Source: Mesorhizobium sp. 131-2-1 (lineage in GTDB: Bacteria > Pseudomonadota > Alphaproteobacteria > Rhizobiales > Rhizobiaceae). Taken from it: a stretch of 64,000 nt of DNA. The stretch is taken from the NCBI RefSeq assembly GCF_016756535.1, contig NZ_AP023247.1:62001-126000 (forward strand), given 5' to 3'. A program made the position numbers and the translations under genes. Shown here in pieces: positions 26,697 through 34,988 of the stretch (position 1 is the stretch's first letter; the number at the start of each line of letters is the position of its first letter). The notes below the pieces were generated by a model. That model did no database searches. It was not told the origin of the DNA and was given only the letters and a program-made list of their open reading frames with translations.

Positions 26697-27179
26697 CTAG
26701 ATGTCGTGCTTGCGGATGTTCTTCAGCATCTTCTGTAGAATCGCGATCAGAGCCGCGTATTCGGTATCGTCGACGCCGTCGAACATCGCCTCGAAGGCGT
26801 CGTGCATGGCCGGCCAGGCGCGGGTGAACAAAGCGCGGCCGTCATCGGTCAGGAACACGTGGCGGATGCGGCTGTCGGTGACGCCCTGCTCGCGCCGCAC
26901 CAGGCCCTGCCCCTCCAGCGTGTCGAGCGTGCGGCTCAAGGTCGACTGCTCGATAACGGTGTAGACCGACAGGTCGTTGACAGTGACGCCGTCGGCGACG
27001 GAGAGCACGGCCAGCGTGCGGACCTGCGGAATGGTCAGGCCCTGCTTGCGGAAATCCTCGCGCAGCGTGGCGTTGTAGCGGCCCATTATGCGGTTCATCA
27101 GATAGGGCGCGAACTGCTGCAGGCCGATCTCGCCCAAGGTCGAGATGCGCTGGCGCTTCTGCTGGACCTTCTCTTCCAT
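26697..27179 (-). CDS. MarR-family transcriptional regulator (first of two)
   Basis: This 160-residue winged-helix regulator has the recognition region TVIEQSTLSRTLDTLEGQGL followed by the wing RREQGVTDSRIRHVFLTDDG. It lies inside a catabolic operon: its ATG overlaps the TGA of the FAD oxidoreductase gene (TGATG), and the ferredoxin oxidoreductase chains follow. MarR proteins usually repress catabolic genes until an aromatic ligand binds. It is a candidate for the regulator that binds the CTTTA-N4-TAAAG sites at 29796, 37430 and 44523. Auxin-degrading bacteria are known to use MarR-type indoleacetate sensors. Confidence 0.92.
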   Translation of the reverse strand: MEEKVQQKRQRISTLGEIGLQQFAPYLMNRIMGRYNATLREDFRKQGLTIPQVRTLAVLSVADGVTVNDLSVYTVIEQSTLSRTLDTLEGQGLVRREQGVTDSRIRHVFLTDDGRALFTRAWPAMHDAFEAMFDGVDDTEYAALIAILQKMLKNIRKHDI

Positions 27180-28750
27180 CACAGCCTCCCCGCCAGCAGG
27201 AAGCCGGAGCCGCCGCCGAGCCCGGCGCCGGGATGGGTGGAGGCGCCGATATGGTAGAGGGCCTTGATGCCAGTTTCGTGGTTGCGGCTGGCCTTGAAGG
27301 GTCGCCACAGGAAGGCTTGGTCGATCGTCGACGAGCCGCCATAGGGATCGCCGCCGACCAGGTTGATGTTCATCGCTTCGAGATCGGCCGGCGAATAGGC
27401 GCGGCGCGCGATCACGCTCTCGCTGAAGCCGTCGATGTGGTTGGCGAGGATCGCCTCGACGCGATCGGCATAGGCTTCGCGTAGCTCGGCGTTCCATTGC
27501 CCGTCCGCCGGCGCCGCGAGCTTGCCGGCGGCATCGCCCTTGATGTGGCGCGGCGCCTCCGGAAGCTGCAGCCAGAGGATCGCCTTGCCCTCCGGGCAGC
27601 GCGACGGATCGAGCGCATGCGGCTGGCCGACGCAGATGGTCGGCACCTCCGGCAGCAGGCCGCGCACCGCTTCGTTGCAGGCTTTCGATACGCCGTCGAG
27701 GCCAGGCGTCAGATGCAGCAACGCCACCTTGTCCAACCCCTCGCCGCGCCATGCCGGCGGCTTGTCGAGGGCATAGTGGATCTGGAAGTTGCCCTTGCCG
27801 TAGCGATAGTCGTGTGTCGCTTCGACAGCCGCCTCCGGCGCATCCCTGCCGAGCAGTCGGCCATAGAGCTGGGTCGGCGTGACCGAGCAGATGACGCTCT
27901 TCTTCGCATGCACCGTTTCGCCCGACGCCAGCCGCACGCCGGTGGCGCGGCCGCCATCGAGGATGATGGAGGCGACGTCCGCTTCGGTGGAGATCACGCC
28001 GCCGCGCTCCTTGATCAGCGCCTCGAAGGCGGCGAGCAGGTTCTTCGCGCCACCCTTGACGATCGGCGCGCCCGCGGCCTCCAGCGCAAACGCAATGACC
28101 CTTGCGATCTGGCCGGAGAAGGCGTCTTCCGGCCCGAGGCCGGCATGAAGCACCCAGGGCGCCCAGAGCGCGCGCGTGGTTTCGGATTGGTAGCTGCTCT
28201 CCAGCCAGCCGCGCGCCGGCGCCAGCGCCTCGCCGAGGAAGGCGGCGAGGTTGCGCGGCCCGCGCCGCCAGGCCTCGCCAGTGAGCAGCCTGGTCGTCGG
28301 ATAGGACCAAAGCGCCCCGCCGAGCAGGCCGAACAGCAAGCCGGCATTGCGCTCGATGCCACCGACGTCGTTACCGTGGCGGTCGCCGTCGCCCGCGGCA
28401 ACCTTGTTCAGCGCCGCGATGTTGGCGGCGCGGTCGGTGGTGAGCACCGCGTGACTGCCGTCGGGCCTCAGCACCCCGGTCGGCGTCGCGGTGTGGCAGA
28501 ATTCCAGCCCGTGCCGCGTCAGGTCCTTGCCGAGCGCGGCAAAGGCCGGCGAGGTGATGAACAGCACGAAGGTCGTCGCCATCACGTCATGGACGAAGCC
28601 GGGCGCGGTGATCTCCTCGGTGCGCATGCAGCCGCCGATGCGGTCGTTGCGCTCCAGTACAAGCACGCGCGCGCCCTTGGCGCCAAGCATCGCCGCACAG
28701 ACCAGAGCGTTGATGCCGCTGCCGACGATGATGTGGTCGGGGGCGTTCAT
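27179..28750 (-). CDS. FAD-dependent oxidoreductase, phytoene-desaturase-like (first of two)
   Basis: This 523-residue flavoprotein has the dinucleotide motif IIVGSGINALVCAAMLGAKG (about 7-26), the LERNDRIGG signature and the C-terminal FAD motif GASTHPGAGLGGGSGFLLA. It belongs to the broad phytoene dehydrogenase/COG1233 family, whose members oxidise many kinds of substrates. A second member (29825-31399) lies on the other side of the divergent promoter region and shares its length and end motif. I infer a step in oxidation of an indolic or oxindole intermediate. It is the first gene of the leftward operon with marR and the ferredoxin oxidoreductase. Confidence 0.85.
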   Translation of the reverse strand: MNAPDHIIVGSGINALVCAAMLGAKGARVLVLERNDRIGGCMRTEEITAPGFVHDVMATTFVLFITSPAFAALGKDLTRHGLEFCHTATPTGVLRPDGSHAVLTTDRAANIAALNKVAAGDGDRHGNDVGGIERNAGLLFGLLGGALWSYPTTRLLTGEAWRRGPRNLAAFLGEALAPARGWLESSYQSETTRALWAPWVLHAGLGPEDAFSGQIARVIAFALEAAGAPIVKGGAKNLLAAFEALIKERGGVISTEADVASIILDGGRATGVRLASGETVHAKKSVICSVTPTQLYGRLLGRDAPEAAVEATHDYRYGKGNFQIHYALDKPPAWRGEGLDKVALLHLTPGLDGVSKACNEAVRGLLPEVPTICVGQPHALDPSRCPEGKAILWLQLPEAPRHIKGDAAGKLAAPADGQWNAELREAYADRVEAILANHIDGFSESVIARRAYSPADLEAMNINLVGGDPYGGSSTIDQAFLWRPFKASRNHETGIKALYHIGASTHPGAGLGGGSGFLLAGRL

Positions 28751-28824
28751 TGATGATTGCTCCCGGGCGGCGGGCGGTGGAGTTCAATTGCGCGGGCTGG
28801 CGTTCCTTCGCGGCGCCGTAGAGC

Positions 28825-28844
28825 GGCAGCGTTGCAACGCTGCC
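28825..28844. promoter_or_regulatory. Perfect 20-base palindrome upstream of the leftward FAD oxidoreductase gene
   Basis: GGCAGCGTTGCAACGCTGCC is its own exact reverse complement. It lies 75 bases before the FAD oxidoreductase start and 70 bases past the stop of the cyclase gene on the same strand. It has no T-tract. It may be an operator or an intercistronic hairpin. Confidence 0.55.
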
Positions 28845-28913
28845 ACTTCCTACCCACCATCGCGACATTGCCTGCGAGCATGATCTTCTCCCGAAGACCG
28901 CCTCCTCGCGCCC

Positions 28914-29705
28914 CTATTTGCCCGGCACCAGCGCCAGCGCGCGGATCGGGCTGCCGGTGCCATGCTCGATCTTGAGCGGCGCGGCGATCAGGATCGCGCC
29001 CTTCGGCGGCAACTGGTCGAGGTTGCAGAGGCTGGCGAGGCCATAGCGGTTGGCCTTGTGCATCAGCGTGTGCGCCGGGAATGGCGGCTCCATGCCGCCG
29101 GCCTTGCCGGCGTCGGTGCCGATGGTCTCTGAGCCCCAGCCCTTGATGTCCTTGCTGATCAGGAACTGGATGGCCTCCGCCGTCGGGCCGGGCGTGTGCG
29201 GGCCGGTTTCGTTGGCGTTGAGGAACTCGGCTTCCGAACCGTTGCGCTTGTACCAGTCGGTCCGCATCACCACCCATTCGCCCGGATTGATGGCGCCATG
29301 CTTGGCTTCCCAGGCCTTGATGTGGTCGACGGTGAGCAGGAAATCGTGGTCGGCGGCGGCTTCCTTGGAGCAGTCGATGACGTTGACCGGGCCGACGAAG
29401 CTCTGGACCGGAATGGTGTCGGTGGCGCCGTCCGGATAGTCCTTGCCGGTGATCCAGTGCTGCGGCGCATCGAAATGCGTGCCCGAATGTTCGCCGAGCT
29501 TCAGCCAGTTCCAGGCCCACCACGGACCATTCTTGTCATAGCGGGAGATCGAATGGATCTCGACCTTCGGCGTGTCGACGGCGAGCTCCGGCGGCAGCTT
29601 GATCAGCGGCGTGTTCGGCCCGAGCGGCGCCGACAGGTCGACCACGCGTATGGCGCCCGAAAGGAGCTGGCCGGCGACCTCGCCGAGGAGTTTTTGCGTG
29701 TCCAT
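28914..29705 (-). CDS. Cyclase-family metal-dependent hydrolase (isatin hydrolase or kynurenine formamidase-like)
   Basis: This 263-residue protein has the family metal motif H73-SGT-H77-F-D79-APQHW, with further family stretches GEWVVMRTDW and HTLMHKANRYG. Cyclase-family enzymes include kynurenine formamidase (about 210 residues) and the longer isatin hydrolases, which open isatin to isatinate using manganese. At 263 residues and next to an aryl-2-oxoacid ferredoxin oxidoreductase, isatin hydrolase fits better, but that is inference. It reads leftward from a promoter region shared with the second FAD oxidoreductase. Confidence 0.85.
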   Translation of the reverse strand: MDTQKLLGEVAGQLLSGAIRVVDLSAPLGPNTPLIKLPPELAVDTPKVEIHSISRYDKNGPWWAWNWLKLGEHSGTHFDAPQHWITGKDYPDGATDTIPVQSFVGPVNVIDCSKEAAADHDFLLTVDHIKAWEAKHGAINPGEWVVMRTDWYKRNGSEAEFLNANETGPHTPGPTAEAIQFLISKDIKGWGSETIGTDAGKAGGMEPPFPAHTLMHKANRYGLASLCNLDQLPPKGAILIAAPLKIEHGTGSPIRALALVPGK

Positions 29706-29795
29706 GGTTTTCTGTTCCCTCTTGTCCGTGATCCATCAAGGCTCGTTTCGGCCCTTAATATCCTACTAGACGAAAACATATGCATCTGCAATTAT

Positions 29796-29809
29796 CTTTA
29801 AGCATAAAG
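29796..29809. promoter_or_regulatory. Operator-like inverted repeat CTTTA-N4-TAAAG (site 1)
   Basis: CTTTA-AGCA-TAAAG lies in the intergenic region between the divergent cyclase and FAD oxidoreductase genes, 15 bases before the GTG start at 29825. The same spaced repeat occurs at 44523 and, with a changed right arm, at 37430. All three are in front of catabolic operons. A MarR protein of the cluster is the likely binder. Confidence 0.6.
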
Positions 29810-29824
29810 CAATTGGGGCGGGGC

Positions 29825-31399
29825 GTGAGCGAGTTCGACGCCATCTTTGTCGGGGCAGGCCACAACAGTCTGGCATGCGCCGCGCATCTGGCGCGCAAAG
29901 GCTGGAAAACAGCCATTTTTGAACGCAGCGCGGCAATCGGTGGCGCGGTGCAGACCCGCGAGTTCACCCTGCCCGGCTTCCGGCACGATTTCGGCGCGAT
30001 GAATCTCAGCCTGTTCGCCGGCTCGGCCTTCCACCGAAAATATGCAAATGAATTGAAAACCCACGGGCTGGAATTCGCTCCCGTGGCCGACTGTTTCGCC
30101 AGCGCCTTTCCGGACGGGAAATGGTTCGGCGTCAGCAACGATCTGGAGAAGACCGTCGCGCGGCTGGCCGCCTTCTCCGCCGCCGATGCGGCCAGCTGGC
30201 GCCGGCTGGTCGCCGCCTTTCCAGGTGAAGCCGAGCACCTTTTCCGGCTGCTGTGGTCGCCGATGAGCGGCCGGGCGCTTGCCGGCACGGCGTGGAACCT
30301 GTGGCGCAAGAAGGGCCTTGCGGGCGCGCTCGACACCGGCCGGCTGCTGCTGTCATCGCCGCGCGCGTGGCTGGAAGAGAATTTCGAGACGCCGCATGTC
30401 CGCACGACGCTTGCAGCCTGGGGCATGCATCTCGACTTCGCGCCCGACATCGCCGGGGGTGCTGTCTTCCCCTATCTGGAATCGATGGCCAACCAGAGTT
30501 TTGGGATGGTGCTGGGCAAGGGCGGCGCCGACACCATCATCCGCGCGCTTTCAGGCATGGTGACTGCGGCCGGCGGCAAGATCGCCACCGGCGCCGAAGT
30601 GGCCGAGATCACGGTCGCCGGCGGCAGGGCGACCGGCGTGCGGCTAGCGTCCGGCGATTTCCACGTCGCCAGCAAGGCGGTCATCGCCGGCGTCGCGCCT
30701 AAGGCGCTTGCCGGCAGGCTCCTGCCCGAAGGCTCCGGCGACGCGACCTTCGATGCGGCGATGAAGACATTCCGCTACGCGCCGGGCACGATGATGATCC
30801 ATCTGGCGCTCGACGATCTGCCGGAATGGCGTGCCGGCGCCGAGCTCCGGCAGTTCGCCTATGTGCATCTTTCACCGTCTCTCGACGCCATGTCGCGCAC
30901 CTACCAGCAGGCGATGGCGGGCACGCTGCCCGACCAGCCGGTCCTGGTCGTCGGCCAGCCGACGGCGGTCGACCCGTCGCGGGCGCCGGCGGGCAAGCAT
31001 GTGCTGTGGGTGCAGGTGCGCATGCTGCCGGCCGAGATCACCGGCGACGCGGCCGGCAAGATCGCGCCAGATCACTGGGACGCGGTCAAGGACGCCTATG
31101 CCGAGCGCGTGCTCGACATCATCGAAGGCTACGCGCCGGGGCTGCGCCAAAAGATCCTCGGCCGCGCCGTGTTCTCGCCGCTCGACCTCGAGCGCGAGAA
31201 CCCGAACCTCGTCGGCGGCGACCAGATCTGCGGCAGCCATCATCTGACCCAGAATTTTCTCTTCCGCCCGGCGCGCGGCTTTGCGCGCTGGAACACGCCG
31301 GTCTCAAACCTCTACCTCACCGGCGCCGCGACATGGCCCGGCGCCGGCACCGGTGCCGGATCGGGCTTCATGCTCGCTGAACAGTTGGGCGGGAGGTAG
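29825..31399 (+). CDS. FAD-dependent oxidoreductase, phytoene-desaturase-like (second of two)
   Basis: This is a 524-residue flavoprotein: FDAIFVGAGHNSLACAAHLA at the N-terminus, FERSAAIGG, and the end motif GAATWPGAGTGAGSGFMLA. It resembles the 27179-28750 protein in length and layout. I choose GTG 29825 (MSEFDAIF) because homologues start close to the FAD motif and GGGGCGGGGC precedes it; ATG 29780 would add 15 residues and would place the operator site inside the gene. It heads the rightward block and is followed by the ABC importer genes. Confidence 0.83.
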   Translation: MSEFDAIFVGAGHNSLACAAHLARKGWKTAIFERSAAIGGAVQTREFTLPGFRHDFGAMNLSLFAGSAFHRKYANELKTHGLEFAPVADCFASAFPDGKWFGVSNDLEKTVARLAAFSAADAASWRRLVAAFPGEAEHLFRLLWSPMSGRALAGTAWNLWRKKGLAGALDTGRLLLSSPRAWLEENFETPHVRTTLAAWGMHLDFAPDIAGGAVFPYLESMANQSFGMVLGKGGADTIIRALSGMVTAAGGKIATGAEVAEITVAGGRATGVRLASGDFHVASKAVIAGVAPKALAGRLLPEGSGDATFDAAMKTFRYAPGTMMIHLALDDLPEWRAGAELRQFAYVHLSPSLDAMSRTYQQAMAGTLPDQPVLVVGQPTAVDPSRAPAGKHVLWVQVRMLPAEITGDAAGKIAPDHWDAVKDAYAERVLDIIEGYAPGLRQKILGRAVFSPLDLERENPNLVGGDQICGSHHLTQNFLFRPARGFARWNTPVSNLYLTGAATWPGAGTGAGSGFMLAEQLGGR

Positions 31400-31425
31400 G
31401 ACCGACGATCTTTCCGGGATGCAGG

Positions 31426-31446
31426 AGGGCAAGGCGCGGTTGCCCT
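31426..31446 (+). other. Intercistronic hairpin before the binding-protein gene
   Basis: AGGGCAA (31426-31432) pairs with TTGCCCT (31440-31446) over a seven-base loop, between the FAD oxidoreductase stop and the next gene. No T-tract follows. Confidence 0.5.
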
Positions 31447-31512
31447 AGGAGCCTGAACCCAACGATCGAATGAGAATGCCGCGCGAAGAAACACAACCAC
31501 AGGGGAACGACC

Positions 31513-33039
31513 ATGACCATCAACAGACGTGACTTGCTCGGATATGGCGCGGCGGCGATCGGCGCGACCGCTATCGGCCTGCCCAAGGCAGCCAGGGCAG
31601 CGGGAGAGCTGACCATCGCCTACAACGTCAACTTGCCGTCCTGGGACCCGACGACCGGACCTTCGGCCGTCAACCCGACCATCCAGGGCCTCTACCAGTC
31701 GGTGTTCGACCAGATCATCCCGCAGAAGCCGGACCTGTCGTTCACGCCGGGCCTGCTCACCGAATGGGGCTGGAACGACGACCGCACCAAGGTGATGATG
31801 ACGGTGCGCGACGGCGTGAAATGGCATGACGGCTCGCCCTTCACCGCCGAGGACGTGGTGTGGTCGCTGCAGCGGGCGGGCGACGAGAAGACCGGCAACC
31901 CGATCCAGTTCGTCTGGAAGAACGTCAACAACTTCAAGATCGACGGCAACAAGATCACCGGCGACGTCGTGCAGTTCGACCCGGTCTATTTCAAGTGGAT
32001 GTCGTTCCTGACCGGCTACATCATGCCGAAGGCCTATTACGAGAAGGTCGGCGCCGAAGGTTTCGAGAAGGCGCCGATCGGCACCGGCCCCTACATGGTC
32101 GACAAGTTCGAGCGCAACGCCTTCCTGCGGCTGAAGGCCAATCCGAACTACTGGGGCTCGAAGCCGGCCTTCGAGAATGTGACGATCAAGTTCGTCACCG
32201 ACGCGGCGAGCCGCGTCGCCGAAATCGAATCCGGCTCCTCGCAGGTGACGCTCGAAATCCCCTATGAGGAATACGACCGGCTGATCGCCAAGGACGGGCT
32301 CGCGGGCTCTTGCAAGAATGTCTCCGACATCGGCATGATCTTCTTCAACGACATCGAGGCGATGCTGGACAAGAACGTCCGCCAGGCAGCCGTGATGGCG
32401 GTGGACAAGGAGCTTCTGGTCAAGCGGCTGCTGCGCGGCTATGGCCAGCCGATCGCCACGCTGGAGACGCCGGAATACGCGGCCTTCGATGCCTCGATCA
32501 AGGTCGAGCACAATCCGGAAAAGGCCAAGCAATTGCTTGCCGCTTCCGGCTATTCGCCGGAGAAGCCGGTCAAGTTCACCATCCAGACGACCAAGGGCTT
32601 CAAGCCCAAGGATTATGAGATGATCCAGGCCATCGTCGGCATGTGGCGCAAGGTCGGCATCGAGGCGACGATCGAGGTCTACGAGATCGCCAAGCATTAC
32701 GAGCTGCGCGCCGCCGACAAGCTGGCACCGGCCGCCTTCTACAACTGGGGCAACTCCATCGGCGATCCGACGACGTCGACCGGCTTTGCCATGTATGGCC
32801 CGAGCCCGCATTCGGTGTGGGACAGCCAGGACCTGATCGACATGATCAACCCGCTGTGGGGCGAGAAGGACGAGGCCAAGCGCATCGCCGGCTGGAAGGC
32901 GGTCGACAAATACGTCGCCGAGCAGGCCTATGTACTGCCGCTGATGCAGTATGCGCAGCCGATCGTGCACTCGAAGAAGGTGAATGTCGTGCAACATGTG
33001 TCGGGCGCGCTGCTGCCGGCGCTGATGACCCCGGCCTGA
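31513..33039 (+). CDS. ABC transporter substrate-binding protein (SBP_bac_5, peptide/opine type)
   Basis: This 508-residue periplasmic binding protein has a twin-arginine-like signal (NRRDLLGYGAAAIGATAIGL, about 4-23, cleavage near ARA). Family stretches include VKWHDGSPFTAEDVVWSLQR and GTGPYMVDKF. SBP_bac_5 proteins bind peptides, opines, nickel or small organic compounds. Placed between an FAD oxidoreductase and permeases in a catabolic cluster, it probably binds the imported indolic or aromatic-amine substrate rather than peptides. GGGGAACGACC precedes ATG 31513. Confidence 0.9.
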   Translation: MTINRRDLLGYGAAAIGATAIGLPKAARAAGELTIAYNVNLPSWDPTTGPSAVNPTIQGLYQSVFDQIIPQKPDLSFTPGLLTEWGWNDDRTKVMMTVRDGVKWHDGSPFTAEDVVWSLQRAGDEKTGNPIQFVWKNVNNFKIDGNKITGDVVQFDPVYFKWMSFLTGYIMPKAYYEKVGAEGFEKAPIGTGPYMVDKFERNAFLRLKANPNYWGSKPAFENVTIKFVTDAASRVAEIESGSSQVTLEIPYEEYDRLIAKDGLAGSCKNVSDIGMIFFNDIEAMLDKNVRQAAVMAVDKELLVKRLLRGYGQPIATLETPEYAAFDASIKVEHNPEKAKQLLAASGYSPEKPVKFTIQTTKGFKPKDYEMIQAIVGMWRKVGIEATIEVYEIAKHYELRAADKLAPAAFYNWGNSIGDPTTSTGFAMYGPSPHSVWDSQDLIDMINPLWGEKDEAKRIAGWKAVDKYVAEQAYVLPLMQYAQPIVHSKKVNVVQHVSGALLPALMTPA

Positions 33040-33046
33040 CTGTGTC

Positions 33047-33115
33047 CCGGCATTCCGGGGCATAGCATTCCGGGGCAATAGCATTCAGGCGCGCCATCAC
33101 TGTCGATGGCGCGCC
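33047..33115 (+). repeat. Short tandem GCATTCCGGGGCA repeats and a hairpin between binding-protein and permease genes
   Basis: GCATTCCGGGGCAT, GCATTCCGGGGCAAT and GCATTCAGG follow one another from about 33050 to 33089. A stable stem GGCGCGCCAT/ATGGCGCGCC (33088-33115) comes next. It resembles the stem-loops that protect the binding-protein part of an ABC-transporter message. Confidence 0.65.
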
Positions 33116-33139
33116 CTTTCCGCCAGCCTATAGGCGACC

Positions 33140-34147
33140 ATGCTTCTGCAAAGATTTCTGATCCGTCTTGTGACAATGCTGGTCACGCTGTTCGGCGTGG
33201 CCGTCGTCGTCTTCGTCGTCATCCGGGTGGCGCCCGGCGACCCGATCGCCATGATGCTGCCGCCCGGCGCCAGCGATGACGACATCGCGCGGCTGCGGGC
33301 GCTCTATGGGCTCGACAAGACCATCGTGCAGCAGTTCTTCATCTGGCTGGCGGGCGTCGTCCGCGGCGACTTCGGCACTTCGATATCGCTGCGCCAGGAC
33401 GTGCTGGGGCTGGTCTTCGACAGGCTGCCGGCGACGCTGGAACTGGCAATCGTGGCGCTGCTGATGGCGGTGGCCATCGGCGGCACGGCGGCCATCCTCG
33501 GCGCACGCGAGCGCGGCACGGCGGTCGAGGCCGGCATCGACATCGCCAGCGGCACCGCGCTTTCGATACCGGACTTCCTGTGGGGGCTGGTGCTGATCCT
33601 TTTGTTTGGCGTGCTGATCCCGGTGTTCGACATTTCCGGCCGCGTGTCGCCGCAGCTCGACCTGCCCTTCGTCACCCAGTTCTATTTCTTCGAGAGCCTG
33701 CTTCGGCTCCGCCTCGATCTCACCTTCGACCTGCTCAAGCACATGCTGATGCCGGCGGTGGCGCTAGCGCTGCCGCTGGCGGCGATCATCGCCCAACTCT
33801 TGAAGCAGTCGCTGAAGGAGGTGCTCGACCTCGACTATGTCGTGCTGGCCAGGGTGAAAGGGTTTTCAGAGACGCAGGTCATCCTGCGCGAAGCGCTGAA
33901 GAACGCGGCGCTGCCGACGCTGACGCTGGTCGGCGTGCAGTTCACCTTCCTCATCGGCGGCACGGTCATCGTCGAGCGGCTGTTCTCCTATGAAGGCCTC
34001 GGCAACATGGCCATCGATGCCGTCATCAACCGCGACCTGCCGCTGATCCAGGGCATCGTGCTGGTCTTTGCGCTGCTCTTCGTGCTGATCAACCTTGCCG
34101 TCGACATGATGTATGCGCTGCTTAATCCGAGGCTGCGCCATGGATGA
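33140..34147 (+). CDS. ABC transporter permease, DppB type
   Basis: This 335-residue inner-membrane protein begins MLLQRFLIRLVTMLVTLFGV, the DppB-type first transmembrane helix, with RVAPGDPIAMM at the periplasmic side. The EAA-loop region is VLARVKGFSETQVILREALK. Its stop overlaps the next permease start by 8 bases. It forms the membrane channel of the importer together with its neighbour. Confidence 0.93.
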   Translation: MLLQRFLIRLVTMLVTLFGVAVVVFVVIRVAPGDPIAMMLPPGASDDDIARLRALYGLDKTIVQQFFIWLAGVVRGDFGTSISLRQDVLGLVFDRLPATLELAIVALLMAVAIGGTAAILGARERGTAVEAGIDIASGTALSIPDFLWGLVLILLFGVLIPVFDISGRVSPQLDLPFVTQFYFFESLLRLRLDLTFDLLKHMLMPAVALALPLAAIIAQLLKQSLKEVLDLDYVVLARVKGFSETQVILREALKNAALPTLTLVGVQFTFLIGGTVIVERLFSYEGLGNMAIDAVINRDLPLIQGIVLVFALLFVLINLAVDMMYALLNPRLRHG

Positions 34148-34988
34148 CGCCCGCATCGCCGGGCGCGGCTTGCGCCCGAGGCTGTGGCTGGCCGGCGGAT
34201 GGCTTCTGCTGGCGCTGCTAGCAGCCATCTTCGCGCCGCTGATCGCGCCGCAGGACCCGCTGGCGCAGGACCTGATGCTGGAGCGCCTGCCGCCCTTCTG
34301 GCTGGATGGCGCCGAACCCGGCTATTGGCTGGGCACCGACAGCCTCGGCCGCGATCTCTTGTCCCGCCTGATCTTCGGCGGCCGCATTGCCTTCATCGTC
34401 GCCTTCGCCGCCGCTTCGGCCGCCTGCCTCGTCGGCTCGACGCTCGGGCTGATCGCCGGCTATTTCGGCGGCTGGGCCGACCGCGTCATCTCGCGCATCG
34501 TCGATATCTGGATGGCGTTCCCGCCGGTGCTGTTCGCCATCCTTTTGGTGGCGGTGCTGGGCACGGGCCTCAGCTCGGTCATCATCGCCATCGCCGTCAT
34601 CGACTGGACGCGCTTCTGCCGGGTGATCCGCGCCGAGGCGATGGGCCAGGCGCGCATGGACTATGTCGAAAGCGCGCGCATCGCCGGCTATGGCCGCATC
34701 GGCATCATGCTGCGCGAGGTGCTGCCCAATGTGCTGCCATCGATCGTCGCGCTGTTGTCGCTGGAGATGGGCATCGCCGTCATCGTCGAGGCGATCCTGT
34801 CCTTCGTCAATTTGTCGATCTCAACCGACGACCCGACATGGGGCGGCATCATCGCCGAAGGCCGGCTATCGATCCACCAGGCCTGGTGGGTGCTGGTATT
34901 CCCGTTGGTCACGCTGATCCTGACCGTGCTGTCCTTCGGCCAGTTCGGCGAGGCGCTGAAGGCGCGCTTCGATCCGGTGCTGCGATGA
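34140..34988 (+). CDS. ABC transporter permease, DppC type
   Basis: This is a 282-residue permease with an N-terminal helix at about 14-35, then WLGTDSLGRDLLSRLIFGGR as expected of DppC proteins, and the EAA-type loop YVESARIAGYGRIGIMLREV. ATG 34140 lies inside the end of the previous permease gene. It overlaps the following ATPase gene by four bases (ATGA). Confidence 0.93.
   Translation: MDDARIAGRGLRPRLWLAGGWLLLALLAAIFAPLIAPQDPLAQDLMLERLPPFWLDGAEPGYWLGTDSLGRDLLSRLIFGGRIAFIVAFAAASAACLVGSTLGLIAGYFGGWADRVISRIVDIWMAFPPVLFAILLVAVLGTGLSSVIIAIAVIDWTRFCRVIRAEAMGQARMDYVESARIAGYGRIGIMLREVLPNVLPSIVALLSLEMGIAVIVEAILSFVNLSISTDDPTWGGIIAEGRLSIHQAWWVLVFPLVTLILTVLSFGQFGEALKARFDPVLR

Noticed and set aside
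31312..33084. A 590-codon minus-strand frame opposite the binding-protein gene
   Set aside because: Same shadow pattern; the plus-strand frame has a signal peptide and SBP_bac_5 motifs.
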